Shown here: positions 36,210-47,048 of the stretch, in pieces
How positions within the stretch are numbered: position 1 is the first letter of the stretch
How the letters are laid out: each line of letters begins with the position of its first letter
Source of the DNA: Pilasporangium apinafurcum
Taxonomy: Eukaryota > Oomycota > Peronosporomycetes > Pythiales > Pythiaceae
Length of the DNA: 64,000 nucleotides
Assembly: GCA_001600495.1 (NCBI GenBank)
Contig: BCKE01000039.1
Location: 254,272-318,271, forward strand
Direction: 5' to 3'
Program-made: the position numbers and the translations under genes
The notes under the pieces: generated by a model
Told to the model about the DNA's origin: nothing
Seen by the model: only the letters and a program-made list of their open reading frames with translations
The model's database searches: none

Positions 36210-36613
36210 TCAGTAGAAGAAATGGCTCATATGTGACGGACTGATCGGCATATCACAGCAAATCATGCGAACTTCATGATACAATGACGACGATTCACCA
36301 GTAGCACCTTTGCAGATAATATCTACAAACGTCGGCATTGGCTTGTGAGCAAGGAACACAAGAGGGTTCCAGCACCATCGAGTTTGTGAGCTGGTGGAGA
36401 TTTGGTAGCTCTCTATCCACTTGCTAACACCCTCTTCTTCAGGCTTCTCAGCACATAGTTAAGAGAATGCAGTGCTATTGCTTTCTCCTCATACTGTAGA
36501 TGTGAGTATTTCTGAATTGTGTCCCCAAGGGCCAAGTAGTTTACGACACTCGCGTCTCTTTGTGGTAACGTGTAAAGAAATCCCAATTGCGAACTCATCA
36601 ATGTGATTGTCAT
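36210..36613 (-). pseudogene. Unrecognised gene remnant in two frames
   Basis: The minus strand opens MTITLMSSQLGFLYTLPQRD and runs through YLALGDTIQKYSHLQYEEKA to 36413. In another frame, overlapping the end, it continues KPEEEGVSKWIESYQISTSS, then a stretch with WCWNPLVFLAHKPMPTFVDI and GATGESSSLYHEVRMICCDM, ending at a TGA (36210-36212). Both pieces have normal protein composition, so they look like one gene of about 130 residues split by a frameshift, or two exons. I recognise no domain. Confidence 0.4.
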
Positions 36614-36793
36614 TTCTGTTGGCTAGTTGAGTTTTTGTGCCTATCATACCTTAGGATAGACGTGACACTAAGAGTAGCCATTTTGCAGCCAAATGCATCC
36701 CAAAAACGGCCCAATACATTGTAACGACTAGCGTGTTGAGATTGTTCTGCCAATGTGAAGAGACGCAAACACGCCCATATTTTTCCAATCTCA

Positions 36794-39700
36794 ATGGATT
36801 TGTATGAAGCCTGTGAAAATGGCAATGAAGAGCGTGTCGTGGAACTTCTCGTGCATGGCGAACACTGGAGTATGTCGCACAAACGCCACCAAACCCAGTT
36901 TCGCTATTCAGGTAACCGTGACAGTCTCTCATACGCATTAACCGCCGCAGCGGAAGCCACTGCTGTCAGCGCTGGGCTCGTGTCGACGCCATCGACCATG
37001 CTGCAGACACGAGGTATAGCTGGACGGACGCCACTGCATGCCGCGTGTCTAGGTGGTCAGGTCGGAGTAGTACGACTTCTACTGGGTGAACGCTGTGTGG
37101 TCTACTTCACCGGTAGAAGCAAAGAGGAGACAGTTGAATTGCTTGGTCCTCTCGTTCACGAAGCACAAGCATATGCTCAATATGGGCAGCAAGAAGAAGA
37201 AGGAAATGAGCATAGCAGCCAGCTTTTCCAAGTCTCGATGGCCGTGAAAGACGATGGTTGTGACCTGGTACCTATAGCGACAGTGCAGCTACCAACCACG
37301 CGAATTATTGCGCCTCAAGACCTTCTTAAGGGCGAGAAACACGTCGATGACTTTGGTAACACACCACTGCAGTGCGTGAGTTGCTTTGGCTATGGGTCAA
37401 CGGTTCGCCACATTGATGATGCGCTTGAGATCACGAAACAGCTACTTCTTCATGGAGATCAACCGAATTTGCCCAAACTTTCGAATCACTGGACACCGCT
37501 GCACTGGAGCGCATACATGGGCTGCTATGAACAGACCGCAATGCTCTTAGACCCGCAAACGTATGTTGGAAATGATGGCAGTCGATACTTTGGCAAGACG
37601 CAGTATGCGATTCCGCTGATGATTAGCAGCGATGGTTTATTTGCGGTAGATGTAGCAGGGAGAAGCGGATTGACACTGGTGGATGAGATGAAAACACTTC
37701 GCCGAGAGGCAACAACAGCAAGCAACAGCCACCCACGCACCGAATATACTGAGTGGAGGCTGCGACTGGACCATGTTGAGGTCATCAAGCTCTTCGTGCA
37801 GGAATTTGTGGAGAATGCGAGGCAGTTAAGTCGATATGTGACCGAAATGAAAGCCCGTGTACCTGTTCATTTGCTGACTGACCAACAAAAGCAACGATAC
37901 AAGTTCACATGCGCCGATGTGATCCGATACGGACAGCATTTACTGTATTGGTCGGGATGTTTCGGTCTGGTGGATGAAGTGCGTACGCTTCTTCAATTCG
38001 AAATAGAGTGGCCACTCTCAGCTAATTCTGCCAGTGCTGCTGGTCGAAAGATAGATGAACGAGGAGAACGAGTGTACCTGAGGCCACTTTATGTGTGTTC
38101 TTGCGAGGAAAACAAGCGGCAGTCGGTGCTTCATGCTGTTGCTGCACATGGTCAGGGAGAAATCGTCACACTGTTGCTGGAGAAACTACTCTACGACCAG
38201 CAACACCCGTCGAAAGCAGCAGTGACTAGTCATTTGGTTCCAGGCTCACAAGCAGGAGCACTGCACCTTAGCAGAACTCCACTTGCAAATAAGAAGAATG
38301 TGATCGTCCCCACCACCAAGCAATCCCAGCAACCACGGGCAAAGCCAGAGGACGTTGATATTCCACTGGAGCGCTTGGATGTGATGCTCTTGCTCGAGAA
38401 TGGATGGAAAAACTACCGCAACGAAACGCCGCTCTACCTGGCTGCGCTCTATTTGCATAGTTCTATCATCTTACTCTTTAGTCGCTTTCTTTCGTCTAAA
38501 AGCCTGCAGTGGGAACTCGCGAACTGCAATGTCGAGGGGTCTTTTGTGCATCATATTGCGAATGAAACCACACGGCAAATCTTGCACATCAGTAGCCACA
38601 CGAAACTGGTCTGTGCCGAATACGTCCTGCTTTTCGATGGAGTTACGAAGAAACAATTTAAAGAATCGGTCATTGAGACTTTAAAAGAAGAAAGCGCGTC
38701 GACTCCGTCGCTTGCCGTTATACAAGCGGGACAACGTCTTACCCCACGCTCGTGGTTCCAATCGACAGCAAAGCTAACCGACTATTTGGTAGTCGGTGCC
38801 ACTGAAGACGTACTCATTCGTCATGCACAGGCACTGCATTTGAAAGTCAAGCATCGTGGGTCATCCATTCGATCCAAGTACAACGCTTCAAAGGTAGAAG
38901 TATTTGAGCCTTTTCGATCACTCCAGCGGCAGCAAGTGGTGTTGGATATCATTCAAAAGAACATTAATCTGAAGAAGCACTTGAGAAAACAGAATCTGGC
39001 GGGTATTTTCCCATTACATGACGCCTCTGGCTGCAGGAATATCGTCCGCCATTGGGTGTACACTGACACCAACAAACGCATCTTTCAACCATTTACAGGC
39101 AACAGTGTGAGTCAATTTTTGTTAGAAAGACGTACCCACCAATATGATATGTTATGGCCATTGTTGACATATTTCGGGGAGAAACACGCCTTCTACTACG
39201 CTTTCGTGTCATTCTACACAGTATGGCTGCTGCTCATTGCCTTACCTGGGACAATTTGTCAACTGATTTGGTTCGTCGATGACGTACATTTCGTGTCGCC
39301 ACTATTTGCGATCGTTGTGTCGATTTGGGCAACGCTGGTCGTGGAACGTTGGAAACGTAAGAAGAGTGAAATTCAGCAGAATTTCGGTAATTTCAAGCGA
39401 AATCGCAACGAACAAGCGCCGGGATTCTATGGCGACTTTGAAGTTCAGACCCATAACACGTCGATATTTGTAGACGTGAATTTTCCCAAGTCATTGCAGT
39501 TGGTGCGAATCTACTGTGGCATCCCGTTGCTATTGACAATGGCGGCCTGCATGGTTTCGATCTTCGTTGGCGTGAAAATGAGCACAGCGTCGTCCATAGT
39601 GCTTCACGACGCGCTACTACCGTGGCTGCCAGCGGTGCTGATCCCTTACATAACTCCGATCTTGAATGCCATTTCCATGCTCATACTTGACAATCTTTAC

Positions 39701-41560
39701 ACGCGGATCGCATTGGCACTGACGCGCTGGGAAAATCATCGCACCGTGTGGCAGCACGAATCAATGCTGGCGCAAAAACTGTTTTGGTTTAAATTCTTGA
39801 ATGCATTCATTTCGCTCTTTTGGGTCGCGTTCGTCGACCAGGATGCTGTGGCTTTGCGAAAACAGCTGATCATCATCATGGGCGTGCGGCAGATCTGGTA
39901 TACGTTGATGCGCAATGTTTTCCCGATTCTCCACGTTCAGTATAAGTGGAGACGCGCTGGTTTACAGTTCAGTAATAGCAATGCTTTGAATAGCAGCCAG
40001 AAAAGTCAAGTGTTCACCCTCACACATGAATGGTATGATGCGGAGCTAACGTATCGCCATCATCAGAGTCCATCGGATCCTATCACTGATCACCGTCACG
40101 ATGCATCTGTAAACCCCGCTGTCCCTCCTCCACTAGTGCTAGTGCAAGAATTGATGCAACCGCCTGATTTTCTCATGGGCAAGCAGATGGAGATTATCCT
40201 TCAGTTTGGCTATATTACCATGTTTGTCTCTGTGCTGCCAATCGCTCCACTGCTGGCGCTGATCAGCAACGTCATCAACACACGGCTGGACGTACTCAGT
40301 TGTACGCAAGTTAAGCAGCGCGCTCCGTTTGAAAGCGAGACGGAGATCTCGACGTTTATTAGCATCCTCGAGTTCATGAGCTTCGCAGCGGTGGCTGTCA
40401 ATTGCTCTGTACTGTTCTTCACGGCCCATGGAGATTTTGAGAGTCTGTTGCGGCTTGCTATACCGGATTGGACCGATGATGCCATGTTCTACTTGAAAAA
40501 ACTTTGGATTCTTTTAGCGATTGAGCATGTTGTCTTGGGGGCAAAGGCCACTTTGTCGTTGACGATTGATGACGCAGCTGCATGGGTGCAGCTTGATGAG
40601 GACCGCAGTGATGACAAAGAGAAGAAACAGAAGGAAGCAGCTCAGCAAGATCTCAGAAACGATCACTTGAATCAATTAGAGACGCACAGTACGCAAGGAA
40701 TTTATTCGAAGTTTTCACAGGGAGACGAGGAGCAAGTACTTGATCAGTTATTAATTGAAGCAGCCCGATGGAAGAAGAAGAATAATGCCGGACGACTGTC
40801 ATCTTCGTCATTCTGTTCCACATTGAACTCAATCTTGGCTGATAAATACACCACTGTAGTCCGAGAACGCGATGAGGCAATTCGACGAGAGCGACTTACA
40901 GAACAGAAACTACAGGAATGCATGAAGAGACTTGAGCAATTGCAGCAACAAAAACCATTGCCTGACATCCCTGTCGCGTCATCCATCATTCAGTCGGATG
41001 AAGAAAAAAGTGCTAGCACATGGCAGAATATGGCACATCGCACAGGTCGCGGTGACGTCTGTTCTGCCAGCACACGTCAGTGCTTTCTATGTTACACGTT
41101 CAAGAATGTTTCGATTCCTCCGATGAAACGATGTCTATCATGTCGTGTATTTCTGTGCAGCACATGTGACGAAATCCTTCATTTAGATGATCTGGGCGTC
41201 AAAGAGCCTGTCCATTTTCGAGTCCAGGTCCCTCTAGCTGTGCTCTCTGGTAATATTTCCGCGAATAAACAGAGAGCTTCCATTGCAATACCTGAAGATA
41301 CCAATAGTAGAATGGTGTCATTGGAAAAATCTAGTCACATTGGTTTGGATATGCGGATGCTCAACGATCTGCGGCAGTTGGTGAAGGAATTTGTCAACAT
41401 CAGAGAAAACGAGATACGAACAGAAGGCAATTGTAATTTACAACCGTCACTTTTGACCGAGGAAGAACTGTACCAACGAAGTCTGGCAAATCCGCCACTC
41501 GCGCTTCGGTTTCTTCGTAATACACGTAGACAACGTGAGCACAAGCAAGTTCTGTTTTAA
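36794..41560 (+). CDS. Ankyrin-anoctamin (TMEM16-like) fusion protein with C-terminal zinc-binding motif
   Basis: The frame opens at 36755, but the second ATG (36794, MDLYEACENGNEERVVELL) begins a clean ankyrin helix, giving 1588 residues. At least five ankyrin units are visible over residues 1-570 (for example TPLHAACLGGQVGVVRLLLG, TPLHWSAYMGCYEQTAMLLD, SVLHAVAAHGQGEIVTLLLE). From about 790, YFGEKHAFYYAFVSFYTVWL begins the anoctamin membrane domain; ALTRWENHRTVWQHESMLAQ and KLFWFKFLNAFISLFWVAF are strong family marks, and hydrophobic spans run to about 1270. Anoctamins are Ca2+-activated channels or lipid scramblases. A coiled coil (about 1370-1400) and a cysteine cluster (CFLCYTFK...CLSCRVFLCSTCDEILH, about 1430-1465), B-box-like, follow. 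One exon; which anoctamin activity it has cannot be told. Confidence 0.85.
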   Translation: MDLYEACENGNEERVVELLVHGEHWSMSHKRHQTQFRYSGNRDSLSYALTAAAEATAVSAGLVSTPSTMLQTRGIAGRTPLHAACLGGQVGVVRLLLGERCVVYFTGRSKEETVELLGPLVHEAQAYAQYGQQEEEGNEHSSQLFQVSMAVKDDGCDLVPIATVQLPTTRIIAPQDLLKGEKHVDDFGNTPLQCVSCFGYGSTVRHIDDALEITKQLLLHGDQPNLPKLSNHWTPLHWSAYMGCYEQTAMLLDPQTYVGNDGSRYFGKTQYAIPLMISSDGLFAVDVAGRSGLTLVDEMKTLRREATTASNSHPRTEYTEWRLRLDHVEVIKLFVQEFVENARQLSRYVTEMKARVPVHLLTDQQKQRYKFTCADVIRYGQHLLYWSGCFGLVDEVRTLLQFEIEWPLSANSASAAGRKIDERGERVYLRPLYVCSCEENKRQSVLHAVAAHGQGEIVTLLLEKLLYDQQHPSKAAVTSHLVPGSQAGALHLSRTPLANKKNVIVPTTKQSQQPRAKPEDVDIPLERLDVMLLLENGWKNYRNETPLYLAALYLHSSIILLFSRFLSSKSLQWELANCNVEGSFVHHIANETTRQILHISSHTKLVCAEYVLLFDGVTKKQFKESVIETLKEESASTPSLAVIQAGQRLTPRSWFQSTAKLTDYLVVGATEDVLIRHAQALHLKVKHRGSSIRSKYNASKVEVFEPFRSLQRQQVVLDIIQKNINLKKHLRKQNLAGIFPLHDASGCRNIVRHWVYTDTNKRIFQPFTGNSVSQFLLERRTHQYDMLWPLLTYFGEKHAFYYAFVSFYTVWLLLIALPGTICQLIWFVDDVHFVSPLFAIVVSIWATLVVERWKRKKSEIQQNFGNFKRNRNEQAPGFYGDFEVQTHNTSIFVDVNFPKSLQLVRIYCGIPLLLTMAACMVSIFVGVKMSTASSIVLHDALLPWLPAVLIPYITPILNAISMLILDNLYTRIALALTRWENHRTVWQHESMLAQKLFWFKFLNAFISLFWVAFVDQDAVALRKQLIIIMGVRQIWYTLMRNVFPILHVQYKWRRAGLQFSNSNALNSSQKSQVFTLTHEWYDAELTYRHHQSPSDPITDHRHDASVNPAVPPPLVLVQELMQPPDFLMGKQMEIILQFGYITMFVSVLPIAPLLALISNVINTRLDVLSCTQVKQRAPFESETEISTFISILEFMSFAAVAVNCSVLFFTAHGDFESLLRLAIPDWTDDAMFYLKKLWILLAIEHVVLGAKATLSLTIDDAAAWVQLDEDRSDDKEKKQKEAAQQDLRNDHLNQLETHSTQGIYSKFSQGDEEQVLDQLLIEAARWKKKNNAGRLSSSSFCSTLNSILADKYTTVVRERDEAIRRERLTEQKLQECMKRLEQLQQQKPLPDIPVASSIIQSDEEKSASTWQNMAHRTGRGDVCSASTRQCFLCYTFKNVSIPPMKRCLSCRVFLCSTCDEILHLDDLGVKEPVHFRVQVPLAVLSGNISANKQRASIAIPEDTNSRMVSLEKSSHIGLDMRMLNDLRQLVKEFVNIRENEIRTEGNCNLQPSLLTEEELYQRSLANPPLALRFLRNTRRQREHKQVLF

Positions 41561-41614
41561 CCTTCCACCAGATTCTCGAAGCTTCACAGCAGCCGAATAG
41601 TGGAATTAAGAGAT

Positions 41615-42769
41615 TTACTGCTTGAAGAACGAACGAATAGCACGAACATCCGCTGGAGACGTTCGACAACAGCCACCAAAGACACGAGCGCCAGCTGCGT
41701 ACCACTTAGGAAGATAGTCTTCCCACGAGCTCGCTCCACCGTCGGTGGTTGCTGGAAGCCACTTCTTCGCTACGCCATCCCAACCTTCGCCGCTGTTGGG
41801 ATACGTGACTTTTGGGCACGGCGCTTCAAAATTTTGCAGCAAACTCTCGACGTACACAGGCGGCGTGCAGTTCACACCAACTGCATAAAAACCGATATAG
41901 TTAGAGTCAACGCTGAAGATAAGAATGGCAGAAGCCCATACACAACGTACGTGCTAAGAGCTGCGAAGGATTCTTGAGCTGTGCAACCAATCTGGTCAAC
42001 TCTGAAATGGGCTCGCCGCTATTGAGCTCCGTTCCATTGTGACACGACACGGCTACGATAGCGTGAGCAGTCGGGTATTCGTTCAGCAACTGAAAGAATG
42101 CTTCCACTTCCACCAGGCACGGAATCGTCTCACAGACAAGAAAGTCTGCGTCTGGATATGATGCAAAGAACGCAAAACGTTCGCGGTGCCATTCCACCAA
42201 TTCCTCTTTGGTTTTGCCATAGTCGCCACGATATTCCTATAGTTAGAACAAATTCCAACAGAATCATAAAATTTCCCCGTGATTCTTAATCATTTGACGA
42301 TATAACGAGCTTATCATGAATATACCGATCCATCCGCCAATGCAGCTCCGTAGCAACCGATGCTGGCACCAACCAGTGGCTTGATGCGCTTTGGTTCGTT
42401 GGCCGAAATCTCCGTCCATGCGGAATCCCTCGCTTCCACTGCCAAATCGATGCTTTTGGCGAAGAGTTCCTTGATTTTCTCTGGCGATTCCACGCCTTCT
42501 CGCTTGAAACCATCAGCAGACGCTTGATAACTCACTGTCGTAGCGACATCGGCGCCCGCGAGAAAGTAGTTCTTATGTGCTGTCACAACTGCGTCCTGTA
42601 AATGCACATTTCGATCCAACAGCAGTGAAGCTGACCAGAGACTGCTGCTAGACAAGTCTACGCGTGAATCTTTCTCTAGTTCAGTGGCGAACCCACCGTC
42701 CAGCAATATCACAGCGCCATCGGTGCGCAGCGCTTGCTTCAGACCATCCAGCGCGTCTGTGTTGCTCAT
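41615..42769 (-). CDS. Homocysteine S-methyltransferase, three exons
   Basis: Exons on the minus strand: 42769-42326, 42236-41951 and 41880-41615, 331 residues. Introns of 89 and 70 bases have GT..AG borders (gtatat..tatag and gtacgt..tgcag) and all joins keep frame. The frame allows an ATG at 42787, but MSNTDALDGLKQ at 42769 fits the family better. It transfers a methyl group from S-methylmethionine or S-adenosylmethionine to homocysteine, giving methionine. Landmarks are LLDGGFATELE near the start, ADVATTVSYQAS, VGASIGCYGAALADGSEYRG across intron 1, SCHNGTELNSGEP, and the zinc ligands Cys248 (GVNCTPP) and Cys314-Cys315 (GGCCRTSPADVRAI). It is convergent with the anoctamin gene, 54 bases apart. 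Confidence 0.9.
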
Positions 42770-43927
42770 TTTCCAGTTGCACTGCAATGTGGGATTTGAA
42801 GCATCGATTGGGCAGCACGTGAAGATCGGAATTGATAACGAAAAAAACTCGTTTTAGTGACTTTAGTGCAATACATAATATAGTGTCACTAAAAGAGGTG
42901 ACGGTGACGTGACGGGCCACATCATTGGCCTCAACAATGGTTGACGTCACACATCCTAAATAAAATTTGACAAAACACGACTTATTTACTGTAACAGTTT
43001 ACAGAACATGGTGAATCAAAAACTAAACCCAAAAATCGGTGCAATGCCGATGCACCAGCACCAGAATCGCAAGCGGTGAACCTCATGACTGGATAGTAGC
43101 AGTGACGTCGCCACTGGAAAAAAAAAAAGCAAACGAATTTTTCAGCGCATCTCATGCTGCATCAAGCGAGTGGGATCATCCTGACTTCGCTCCAAAAAAA
43201 GTGAGCTCTTGTAACTTCTGTCACTCGAGAAATAGCCGCCTAGTGGTAGCAGTTGGCTGTATGTTTTGGTTGGGTTTGGCAGCATTCGAGCGCAGTGATA
43301 GCACTTGATAAGAGCATGCGCTAACTTTGTATGTGTCAAAATTGTTAAAATGTTTTTGGCAAATTGGTTCATTAATCTATGGTTAACTAGGGTTTTGGGT
43401 GGAGTTGTTAGTTGCACATCACGGTTGACAAGCATCATTGCTTTCCCGTTGTAATCTCCACAGACAAGACATGGGCAAATGGACTTGCCACACCCATCAG
43501 TGATGGCGTCCGACGTTCGTTAGCCTAGACATCTAATAATAGTCAGCAAGGCGCACCCTGGTCACGCGTCTATCTCTTTTCACATATTTGTAACCCCTCT
43601 CCCTTCAGACAACAATTGCAAACCAACTGACGTCGCCAGAGTTGCAGCATTGAAATTTTGTGTGCATCAAAATTTGAAGAGAGAAAAATTAGCCTCCTCT
43701 CCTCCCTCTCATCTTCCAAGCATTACACTTCAACTGGCCCTGTTTTTCGAAGCGGACCCAAAAAACGCACAGAAAGCACGCCTCAGTCATCGCCAACACC
43801 ATCCAATCCACTAAACGCATCACCCGGCTGCAATTTGCTTTTGTTGCGTTTGGTCTTTGGTGCCATCTTCCCACTCACCGATTTGCTTTTCAAACGCCAA
43901 GTGTCCAGCCAACTAGCCAGCTAAAAC
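42770..43927. other. Intergenic, long 5' flank of the MFS array
   Basis: About 1.16 kb with divergent genes on each side, so both promoters should be here. An A10 run lies at about 43119-43128. The ORFs seen are short and shadow-like. No gene or repeat recognised. Confidence 0.45.
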
Positions 43928-45223
43928 ATGGCGCACGTTAAGAGGAAAGCGCATCACATCACATGGACGGACGTCTGGGCACCCAAGGCAATGTATGCGC
44001 TCTCCTCGGGCAGCGCCTCGGCGCTCAACAATTTTCTGCCAGTGTTCTACCAGAACACCATGAGGTTCTCTAAGGTTCAGATCGGCGTGCTGCAGACTCT
44101 GCCAAGTATCTGCACGATGATCGCACCACCAATCTGGGGGGCCATTGCCGATAGCATCCGGAACCAGCGGCTAGTTCACATATTCTGCGTGTTGTCCGGT
44201 GGGCTGCTGATGTATTTGATGCAGTTCTCCATCTCCATAACGATGGTCGTGTTGTTGTTGTTGGCGGGTAATTTTCAGAACGCACCAGCAGGGTCCTTAC
44301 TTGACCACGCCATCCTGAATTTGTTGGAGCGGACCGGAGGAGAGTATGGCAAGCAGCGGCTCTTTGGTGCTGTTGGCTGGGGACTCGCAGCCTACATTAC
44401 TGGGTTGATCGTCGCTGTCGCCGGAATTTCCTGGGCATTTAACATGAGTTTCCTCTTGGCACTGGCGTCCCTACTAGTGCTGCGGTTGATTCCGCCCATC
44501 AAGAGTGGCCATGCGCATGGCTATTCGGAGTTGGAAGCTGGTAGAGATGCCACAGAAGCTCCTTCTTTCGCTGAGGGTATCCATCGTCTTGCAAAGAAGA
44601 AAGATGTTTTGGTACTGCTGGTGTGTGTGTTCTTCATGAGTCTCATGTACGGTGTATTGTCCAGTTACTTGACGTTGAATTTGTACAACTTGTCGGGAGA
44701 AAATGCGCGCATCATTGGTATTGCTATCATGTGTGAAACGACTTCGGAACTCCCAGCGTTTTTCTACTCGCAGAAGATCATTGATCGGCTCGGGACGGTC
44801 AAAGTGCTACTTCTCTCAATTGCGGGATATGCTGCGCGTATCACATACCTAGCCGTGATGACCAATCCTTGGGGAGCGATTCCGTTTGAATTCTTGCATG
44901 GTGTAACTTTTGGCATCGCCTGGGCGGCCTGTACGGAATACGTCTATCAAGCCGCACCTCGTGGTTGTGAAGGCACCGTCATGGGTATTCTCAATGGTGT
45001 GCAGAACGGATTGGGCAGAGCGGTTGGGACGCTGGTCGGGGGGTACTTCTACGAGAACTTTGGTCCAAGGACAATGTGGCTAGTCACTGATATGGGTGTG
45101 CCGCTCTCGCTCGTATGTGTGGCAGTATTTGCCTATTTCAAGAAGCAGGATGAGGAAGCACAGAAGCAAGCGGAGCTGTTGGAGAAGACGGATAATGACA
45201 AATCCTATGGAACGGTCAACTGA
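43928..45223 (+). CDS. MFS_1_like transporter, copy 1
   Basis: 431 residues with about 12 hydrophobic spans in two halves. It begins at WAPKAMYALSSGSASALNNF, the family opening. Motif A-like text lies between spans 2 and 3 (PPIWGAIADSIRNQRLVH). The second half has VLVLLVCVFFMSLMYGVLSS and the conserved GCEGTVMGILNGVQNGLGRA loop and span. This matches the MFS_1_like group (PF12832), whose better-known relatives are nucleoside- or sugar-type proton symporters; the substrate here is unknown. Its C-terminal tail lacks the ELFSPHS motif of the other copies but keeps the final YGTVN. First of a head-to-tail array. Confidence 0.85.
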   Translation: MAHVKRKAHHITWTDVWAPKAMYALSSGSASALNNFLPVFYQNTMRFSKVQIGVLQTLPSICTMIAPPIWGAIADSIRNQRLVHIFCVLSGGLLMYLMQFSISITMVVLLLLAGNFQNAPAGSLLDHAILNLLERTGGEYGKQRLFGAVGWGLAAYITGLIVAVAGISWAFNMSFLLALASLLVLRLIPPIKSGHAHGYSELEAGRDATEAPSFAEGIHRLAKKKDVLVLLVCVFFMSLMYGVLSSYLTLNLYNLSGENARIIGIAIMCETTSELPAFFYSQKIIDRLGTVKVLLLSIAGYAARITYLAVMTNPWGAIPFEFLHGVTFGIAWAACTEYVYQAAPRGCEGTVMGILNGVQNGLGRAVGTLVGGYFYENFGPRTMWLVTDMGVPLSLVCVAVFAYFKKQDEEAQKQAELLEKTDNDKSYGTVN

Positions 45224-45725
45224 AAAGGAGAAAGATTTTGTTGATTCCATGAGTGTATTGTGGCTGTGTGTAGAGAAAGATGAATGGCTTGATTTTTGTG
45301 TTGAAGGGAAAAAAATGACAACTGCAGATTTTTTTGCTTTTTGCCATGTGGCAAATCTGTGTTGCATGTTCGAGAGATGTGTCATTGAAGTTGAGGATGT
45401 CATCCAGTACTATCAATTTTCAAATTTTTTGTTCCAATATTGAAATAGACAGCACCTACTAAACAATTCCATATTTTACTTCATAGGCTACAAAAAATCA
45501 AATATCATATATAAAAATAGGGAAAATGCGGTGATGCTGTGCCCAGTGATGCAGTAATCGACACCGGTGCGGCTTTCTTCAAACACTCATCATTTTCTAC
45601 CAAATGCCCCCAAGCACCAAAGACATTCTAATGGCCAACAGCTTCACATGCTTGCATGGCCATCCACTATTAGTTCTACATTCGCCACCAAGTTGACACG
45701 TGTGAATTGACTGACCAATTGCACC
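45224..45725. other. Intergenic between MFS copies 1 and 2
   Basis: 502 AT-rich bases, no gene seen; should carry the promoter of copy 2. Confidence 0.45.
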
Positions 45726-47048
45726 ATGACGGCGAAAAAACCAACCGAATACCAGGCTTCCTGCACCGACATTTGCGCTCCAAAGGCCATGTATGCTATT
45801 TACAATGGCAGTGCGTCCGCTATTGCCAATTTTTTGCCCGTTTTTTATCAGAACACCATGCAGTTCACCAAGGTCCAAATCGGTGTACTTCAGACGCTGC
45901 CCAGCATCTGTGTGATGATCGCACCACCGTTCTGGGGTGCTATGGCCGATCGGATCCAGAACCAGCGGCTTGTGCACGTCTTCTGCATTATTTCTGGTGG
46001 TGTATTGATTTATTTTATGCAATTCTCAACCTCTATGGCCATGACAATTGTCTTCCTCTTGGCGGGCAACTTTCAGAACGCACCGTCAGGTTCGCTCCTT
46101 GATCACGCTGTACTCGATTTGCTGAAGCGAACCGGTGGCGAATACGGCAAGCAGCGGCTCTTTGGTGCCGTTGGGTGGGGGCTTTCGGCGTATCTGACCG
46201 GATTGGTGGTTGCTGCGGGTGGCATCGCGTGGGCGTTCAATATCGGTTTAGGTATGGCACTGCTGTCGTTGTTGGTGTTGCGTTTGATTCCGCCGATCAA
46301 AAGTAGTCATACGCATGCTTACTCGGATATTGAAGCTGGCGCCAACCCTCCTCCATCGTTCAGTGATGGTCTAAAACAACTGGGAAAGAAGGCGGACGTA
46401 CTCGTTTTGCTGGTCTGCATCTTCTTCATGAGTCTCATGTATGGTGTGTTGTCGAGTTACTTGACGCTAAATCTGTACAATTTGTCCGGTGAAAACGCAC
46501 GAATCATCGGTATTGCCATCATGTGTGAGACTGCTTCAGAGCTTCCTGCTTTCTTCTTCTCGCAGAAGATCATTGATCGTCTTGGAACAGTCAAGGTGTT
46601 GCTCTTATCGATTGCGGGGTATGCCGCGCGTATTACTTATTTGGCGTTTATGACCAACCCATGGGGAGCGATTCCATTCGAATTCTTGCACGGCCTGACA
46701 TTTGGCATCTCATGGGCTGCATGCACGCAATACGTTTACCAAGCGGCTCCTCGTGGATGTGAAGGAACCGTCATGGGTATCTTGAATGCCGTACAAAACG
46801 GATTGGGCCGAGCAGTTGGAACGCTCGTGGGGGGCTACTTCTATCAGAATTTCGGCCCAAAGACCATGTGGCTGGTAGCTGATCTTGGTGTTCCACTCTC
46901 ATTAGCCTGTGTAGCCATCTTTGCATATTTCAAGAGCAAGGACGAGATTGTGATAGAGGGGGAAATCCCAGAGAAAGCGGAGCTCTTCTCTCCGCATTCA
47001 GCAGACCTGACGCCGTTGACGTCACCTACGTATGGAGCGGTTAACTAA
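45726..47048 (+). CDS. MFS_1_like transporter, copy 2
   Basis: 440 residues from an ATG; it opens MTAKKPTEYQASCTDICAPK. About 12 spans, motif A-like PPFWGAMADRIQNQRLVH and GCEGTVMGILNAVQNGLGRA are present. The tail ends KAELFSPHSADLTPLTS and YGAVN. The region 46631-46852 is almost identical at DNA level to copy 3 (48371-48593), while flanking coding sequence differs at many silent sites, which suggests gene conversion. It is most similar overall to copies 1 and 3. Substrate unknown. Confidence 0.85.
   Translation: MTAKKPTEYQASCTDICAPKAMYAIYNGSASAIANFLPVFYQNTMQFTKVQIGVLQTLPSICVMIAPPFWGAMADRIQNQRLVHVFCIISGGVLIYFMQFSTSMAMTIVFLLAGNFQNAPSGSLLDHAVLDLLKRTGGEYGKQRLFGAVGWGLSAYLTGLVVAAGGIAWAFNIGLGMALLSLLVLRLIPPIKSSHTHAYSDIEAGANPPPSFSDGLKQLGKKADVLVLLVCIFFMSLMYGVLSSYLTLNLYNLSGENARIIGIAIMCETASELPAFFFSQKIIDRLGTVKVLLLSIAGYAARITYLAFMTNPWGAIPFEFLHGLTFGISWAACTQYVYQAAPRGCEGTVMGILNAVQNGLGRAVGTLVGGYFYQNFGPKTMWLVADLGVPLSLACVAIFAYFKSKDEIVIEGEIPEKAELFSPHSADLTPLTSPTYGAVN

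Noticed and set aside
36794-41560. TRP-type channel for the ankyrin membrane protein
   Set aside because: Ankyrin repeats with membrane spans suggest TRP, but LTRWENHRT and the flanking segments match anoctamins, and no TRP box is visible.
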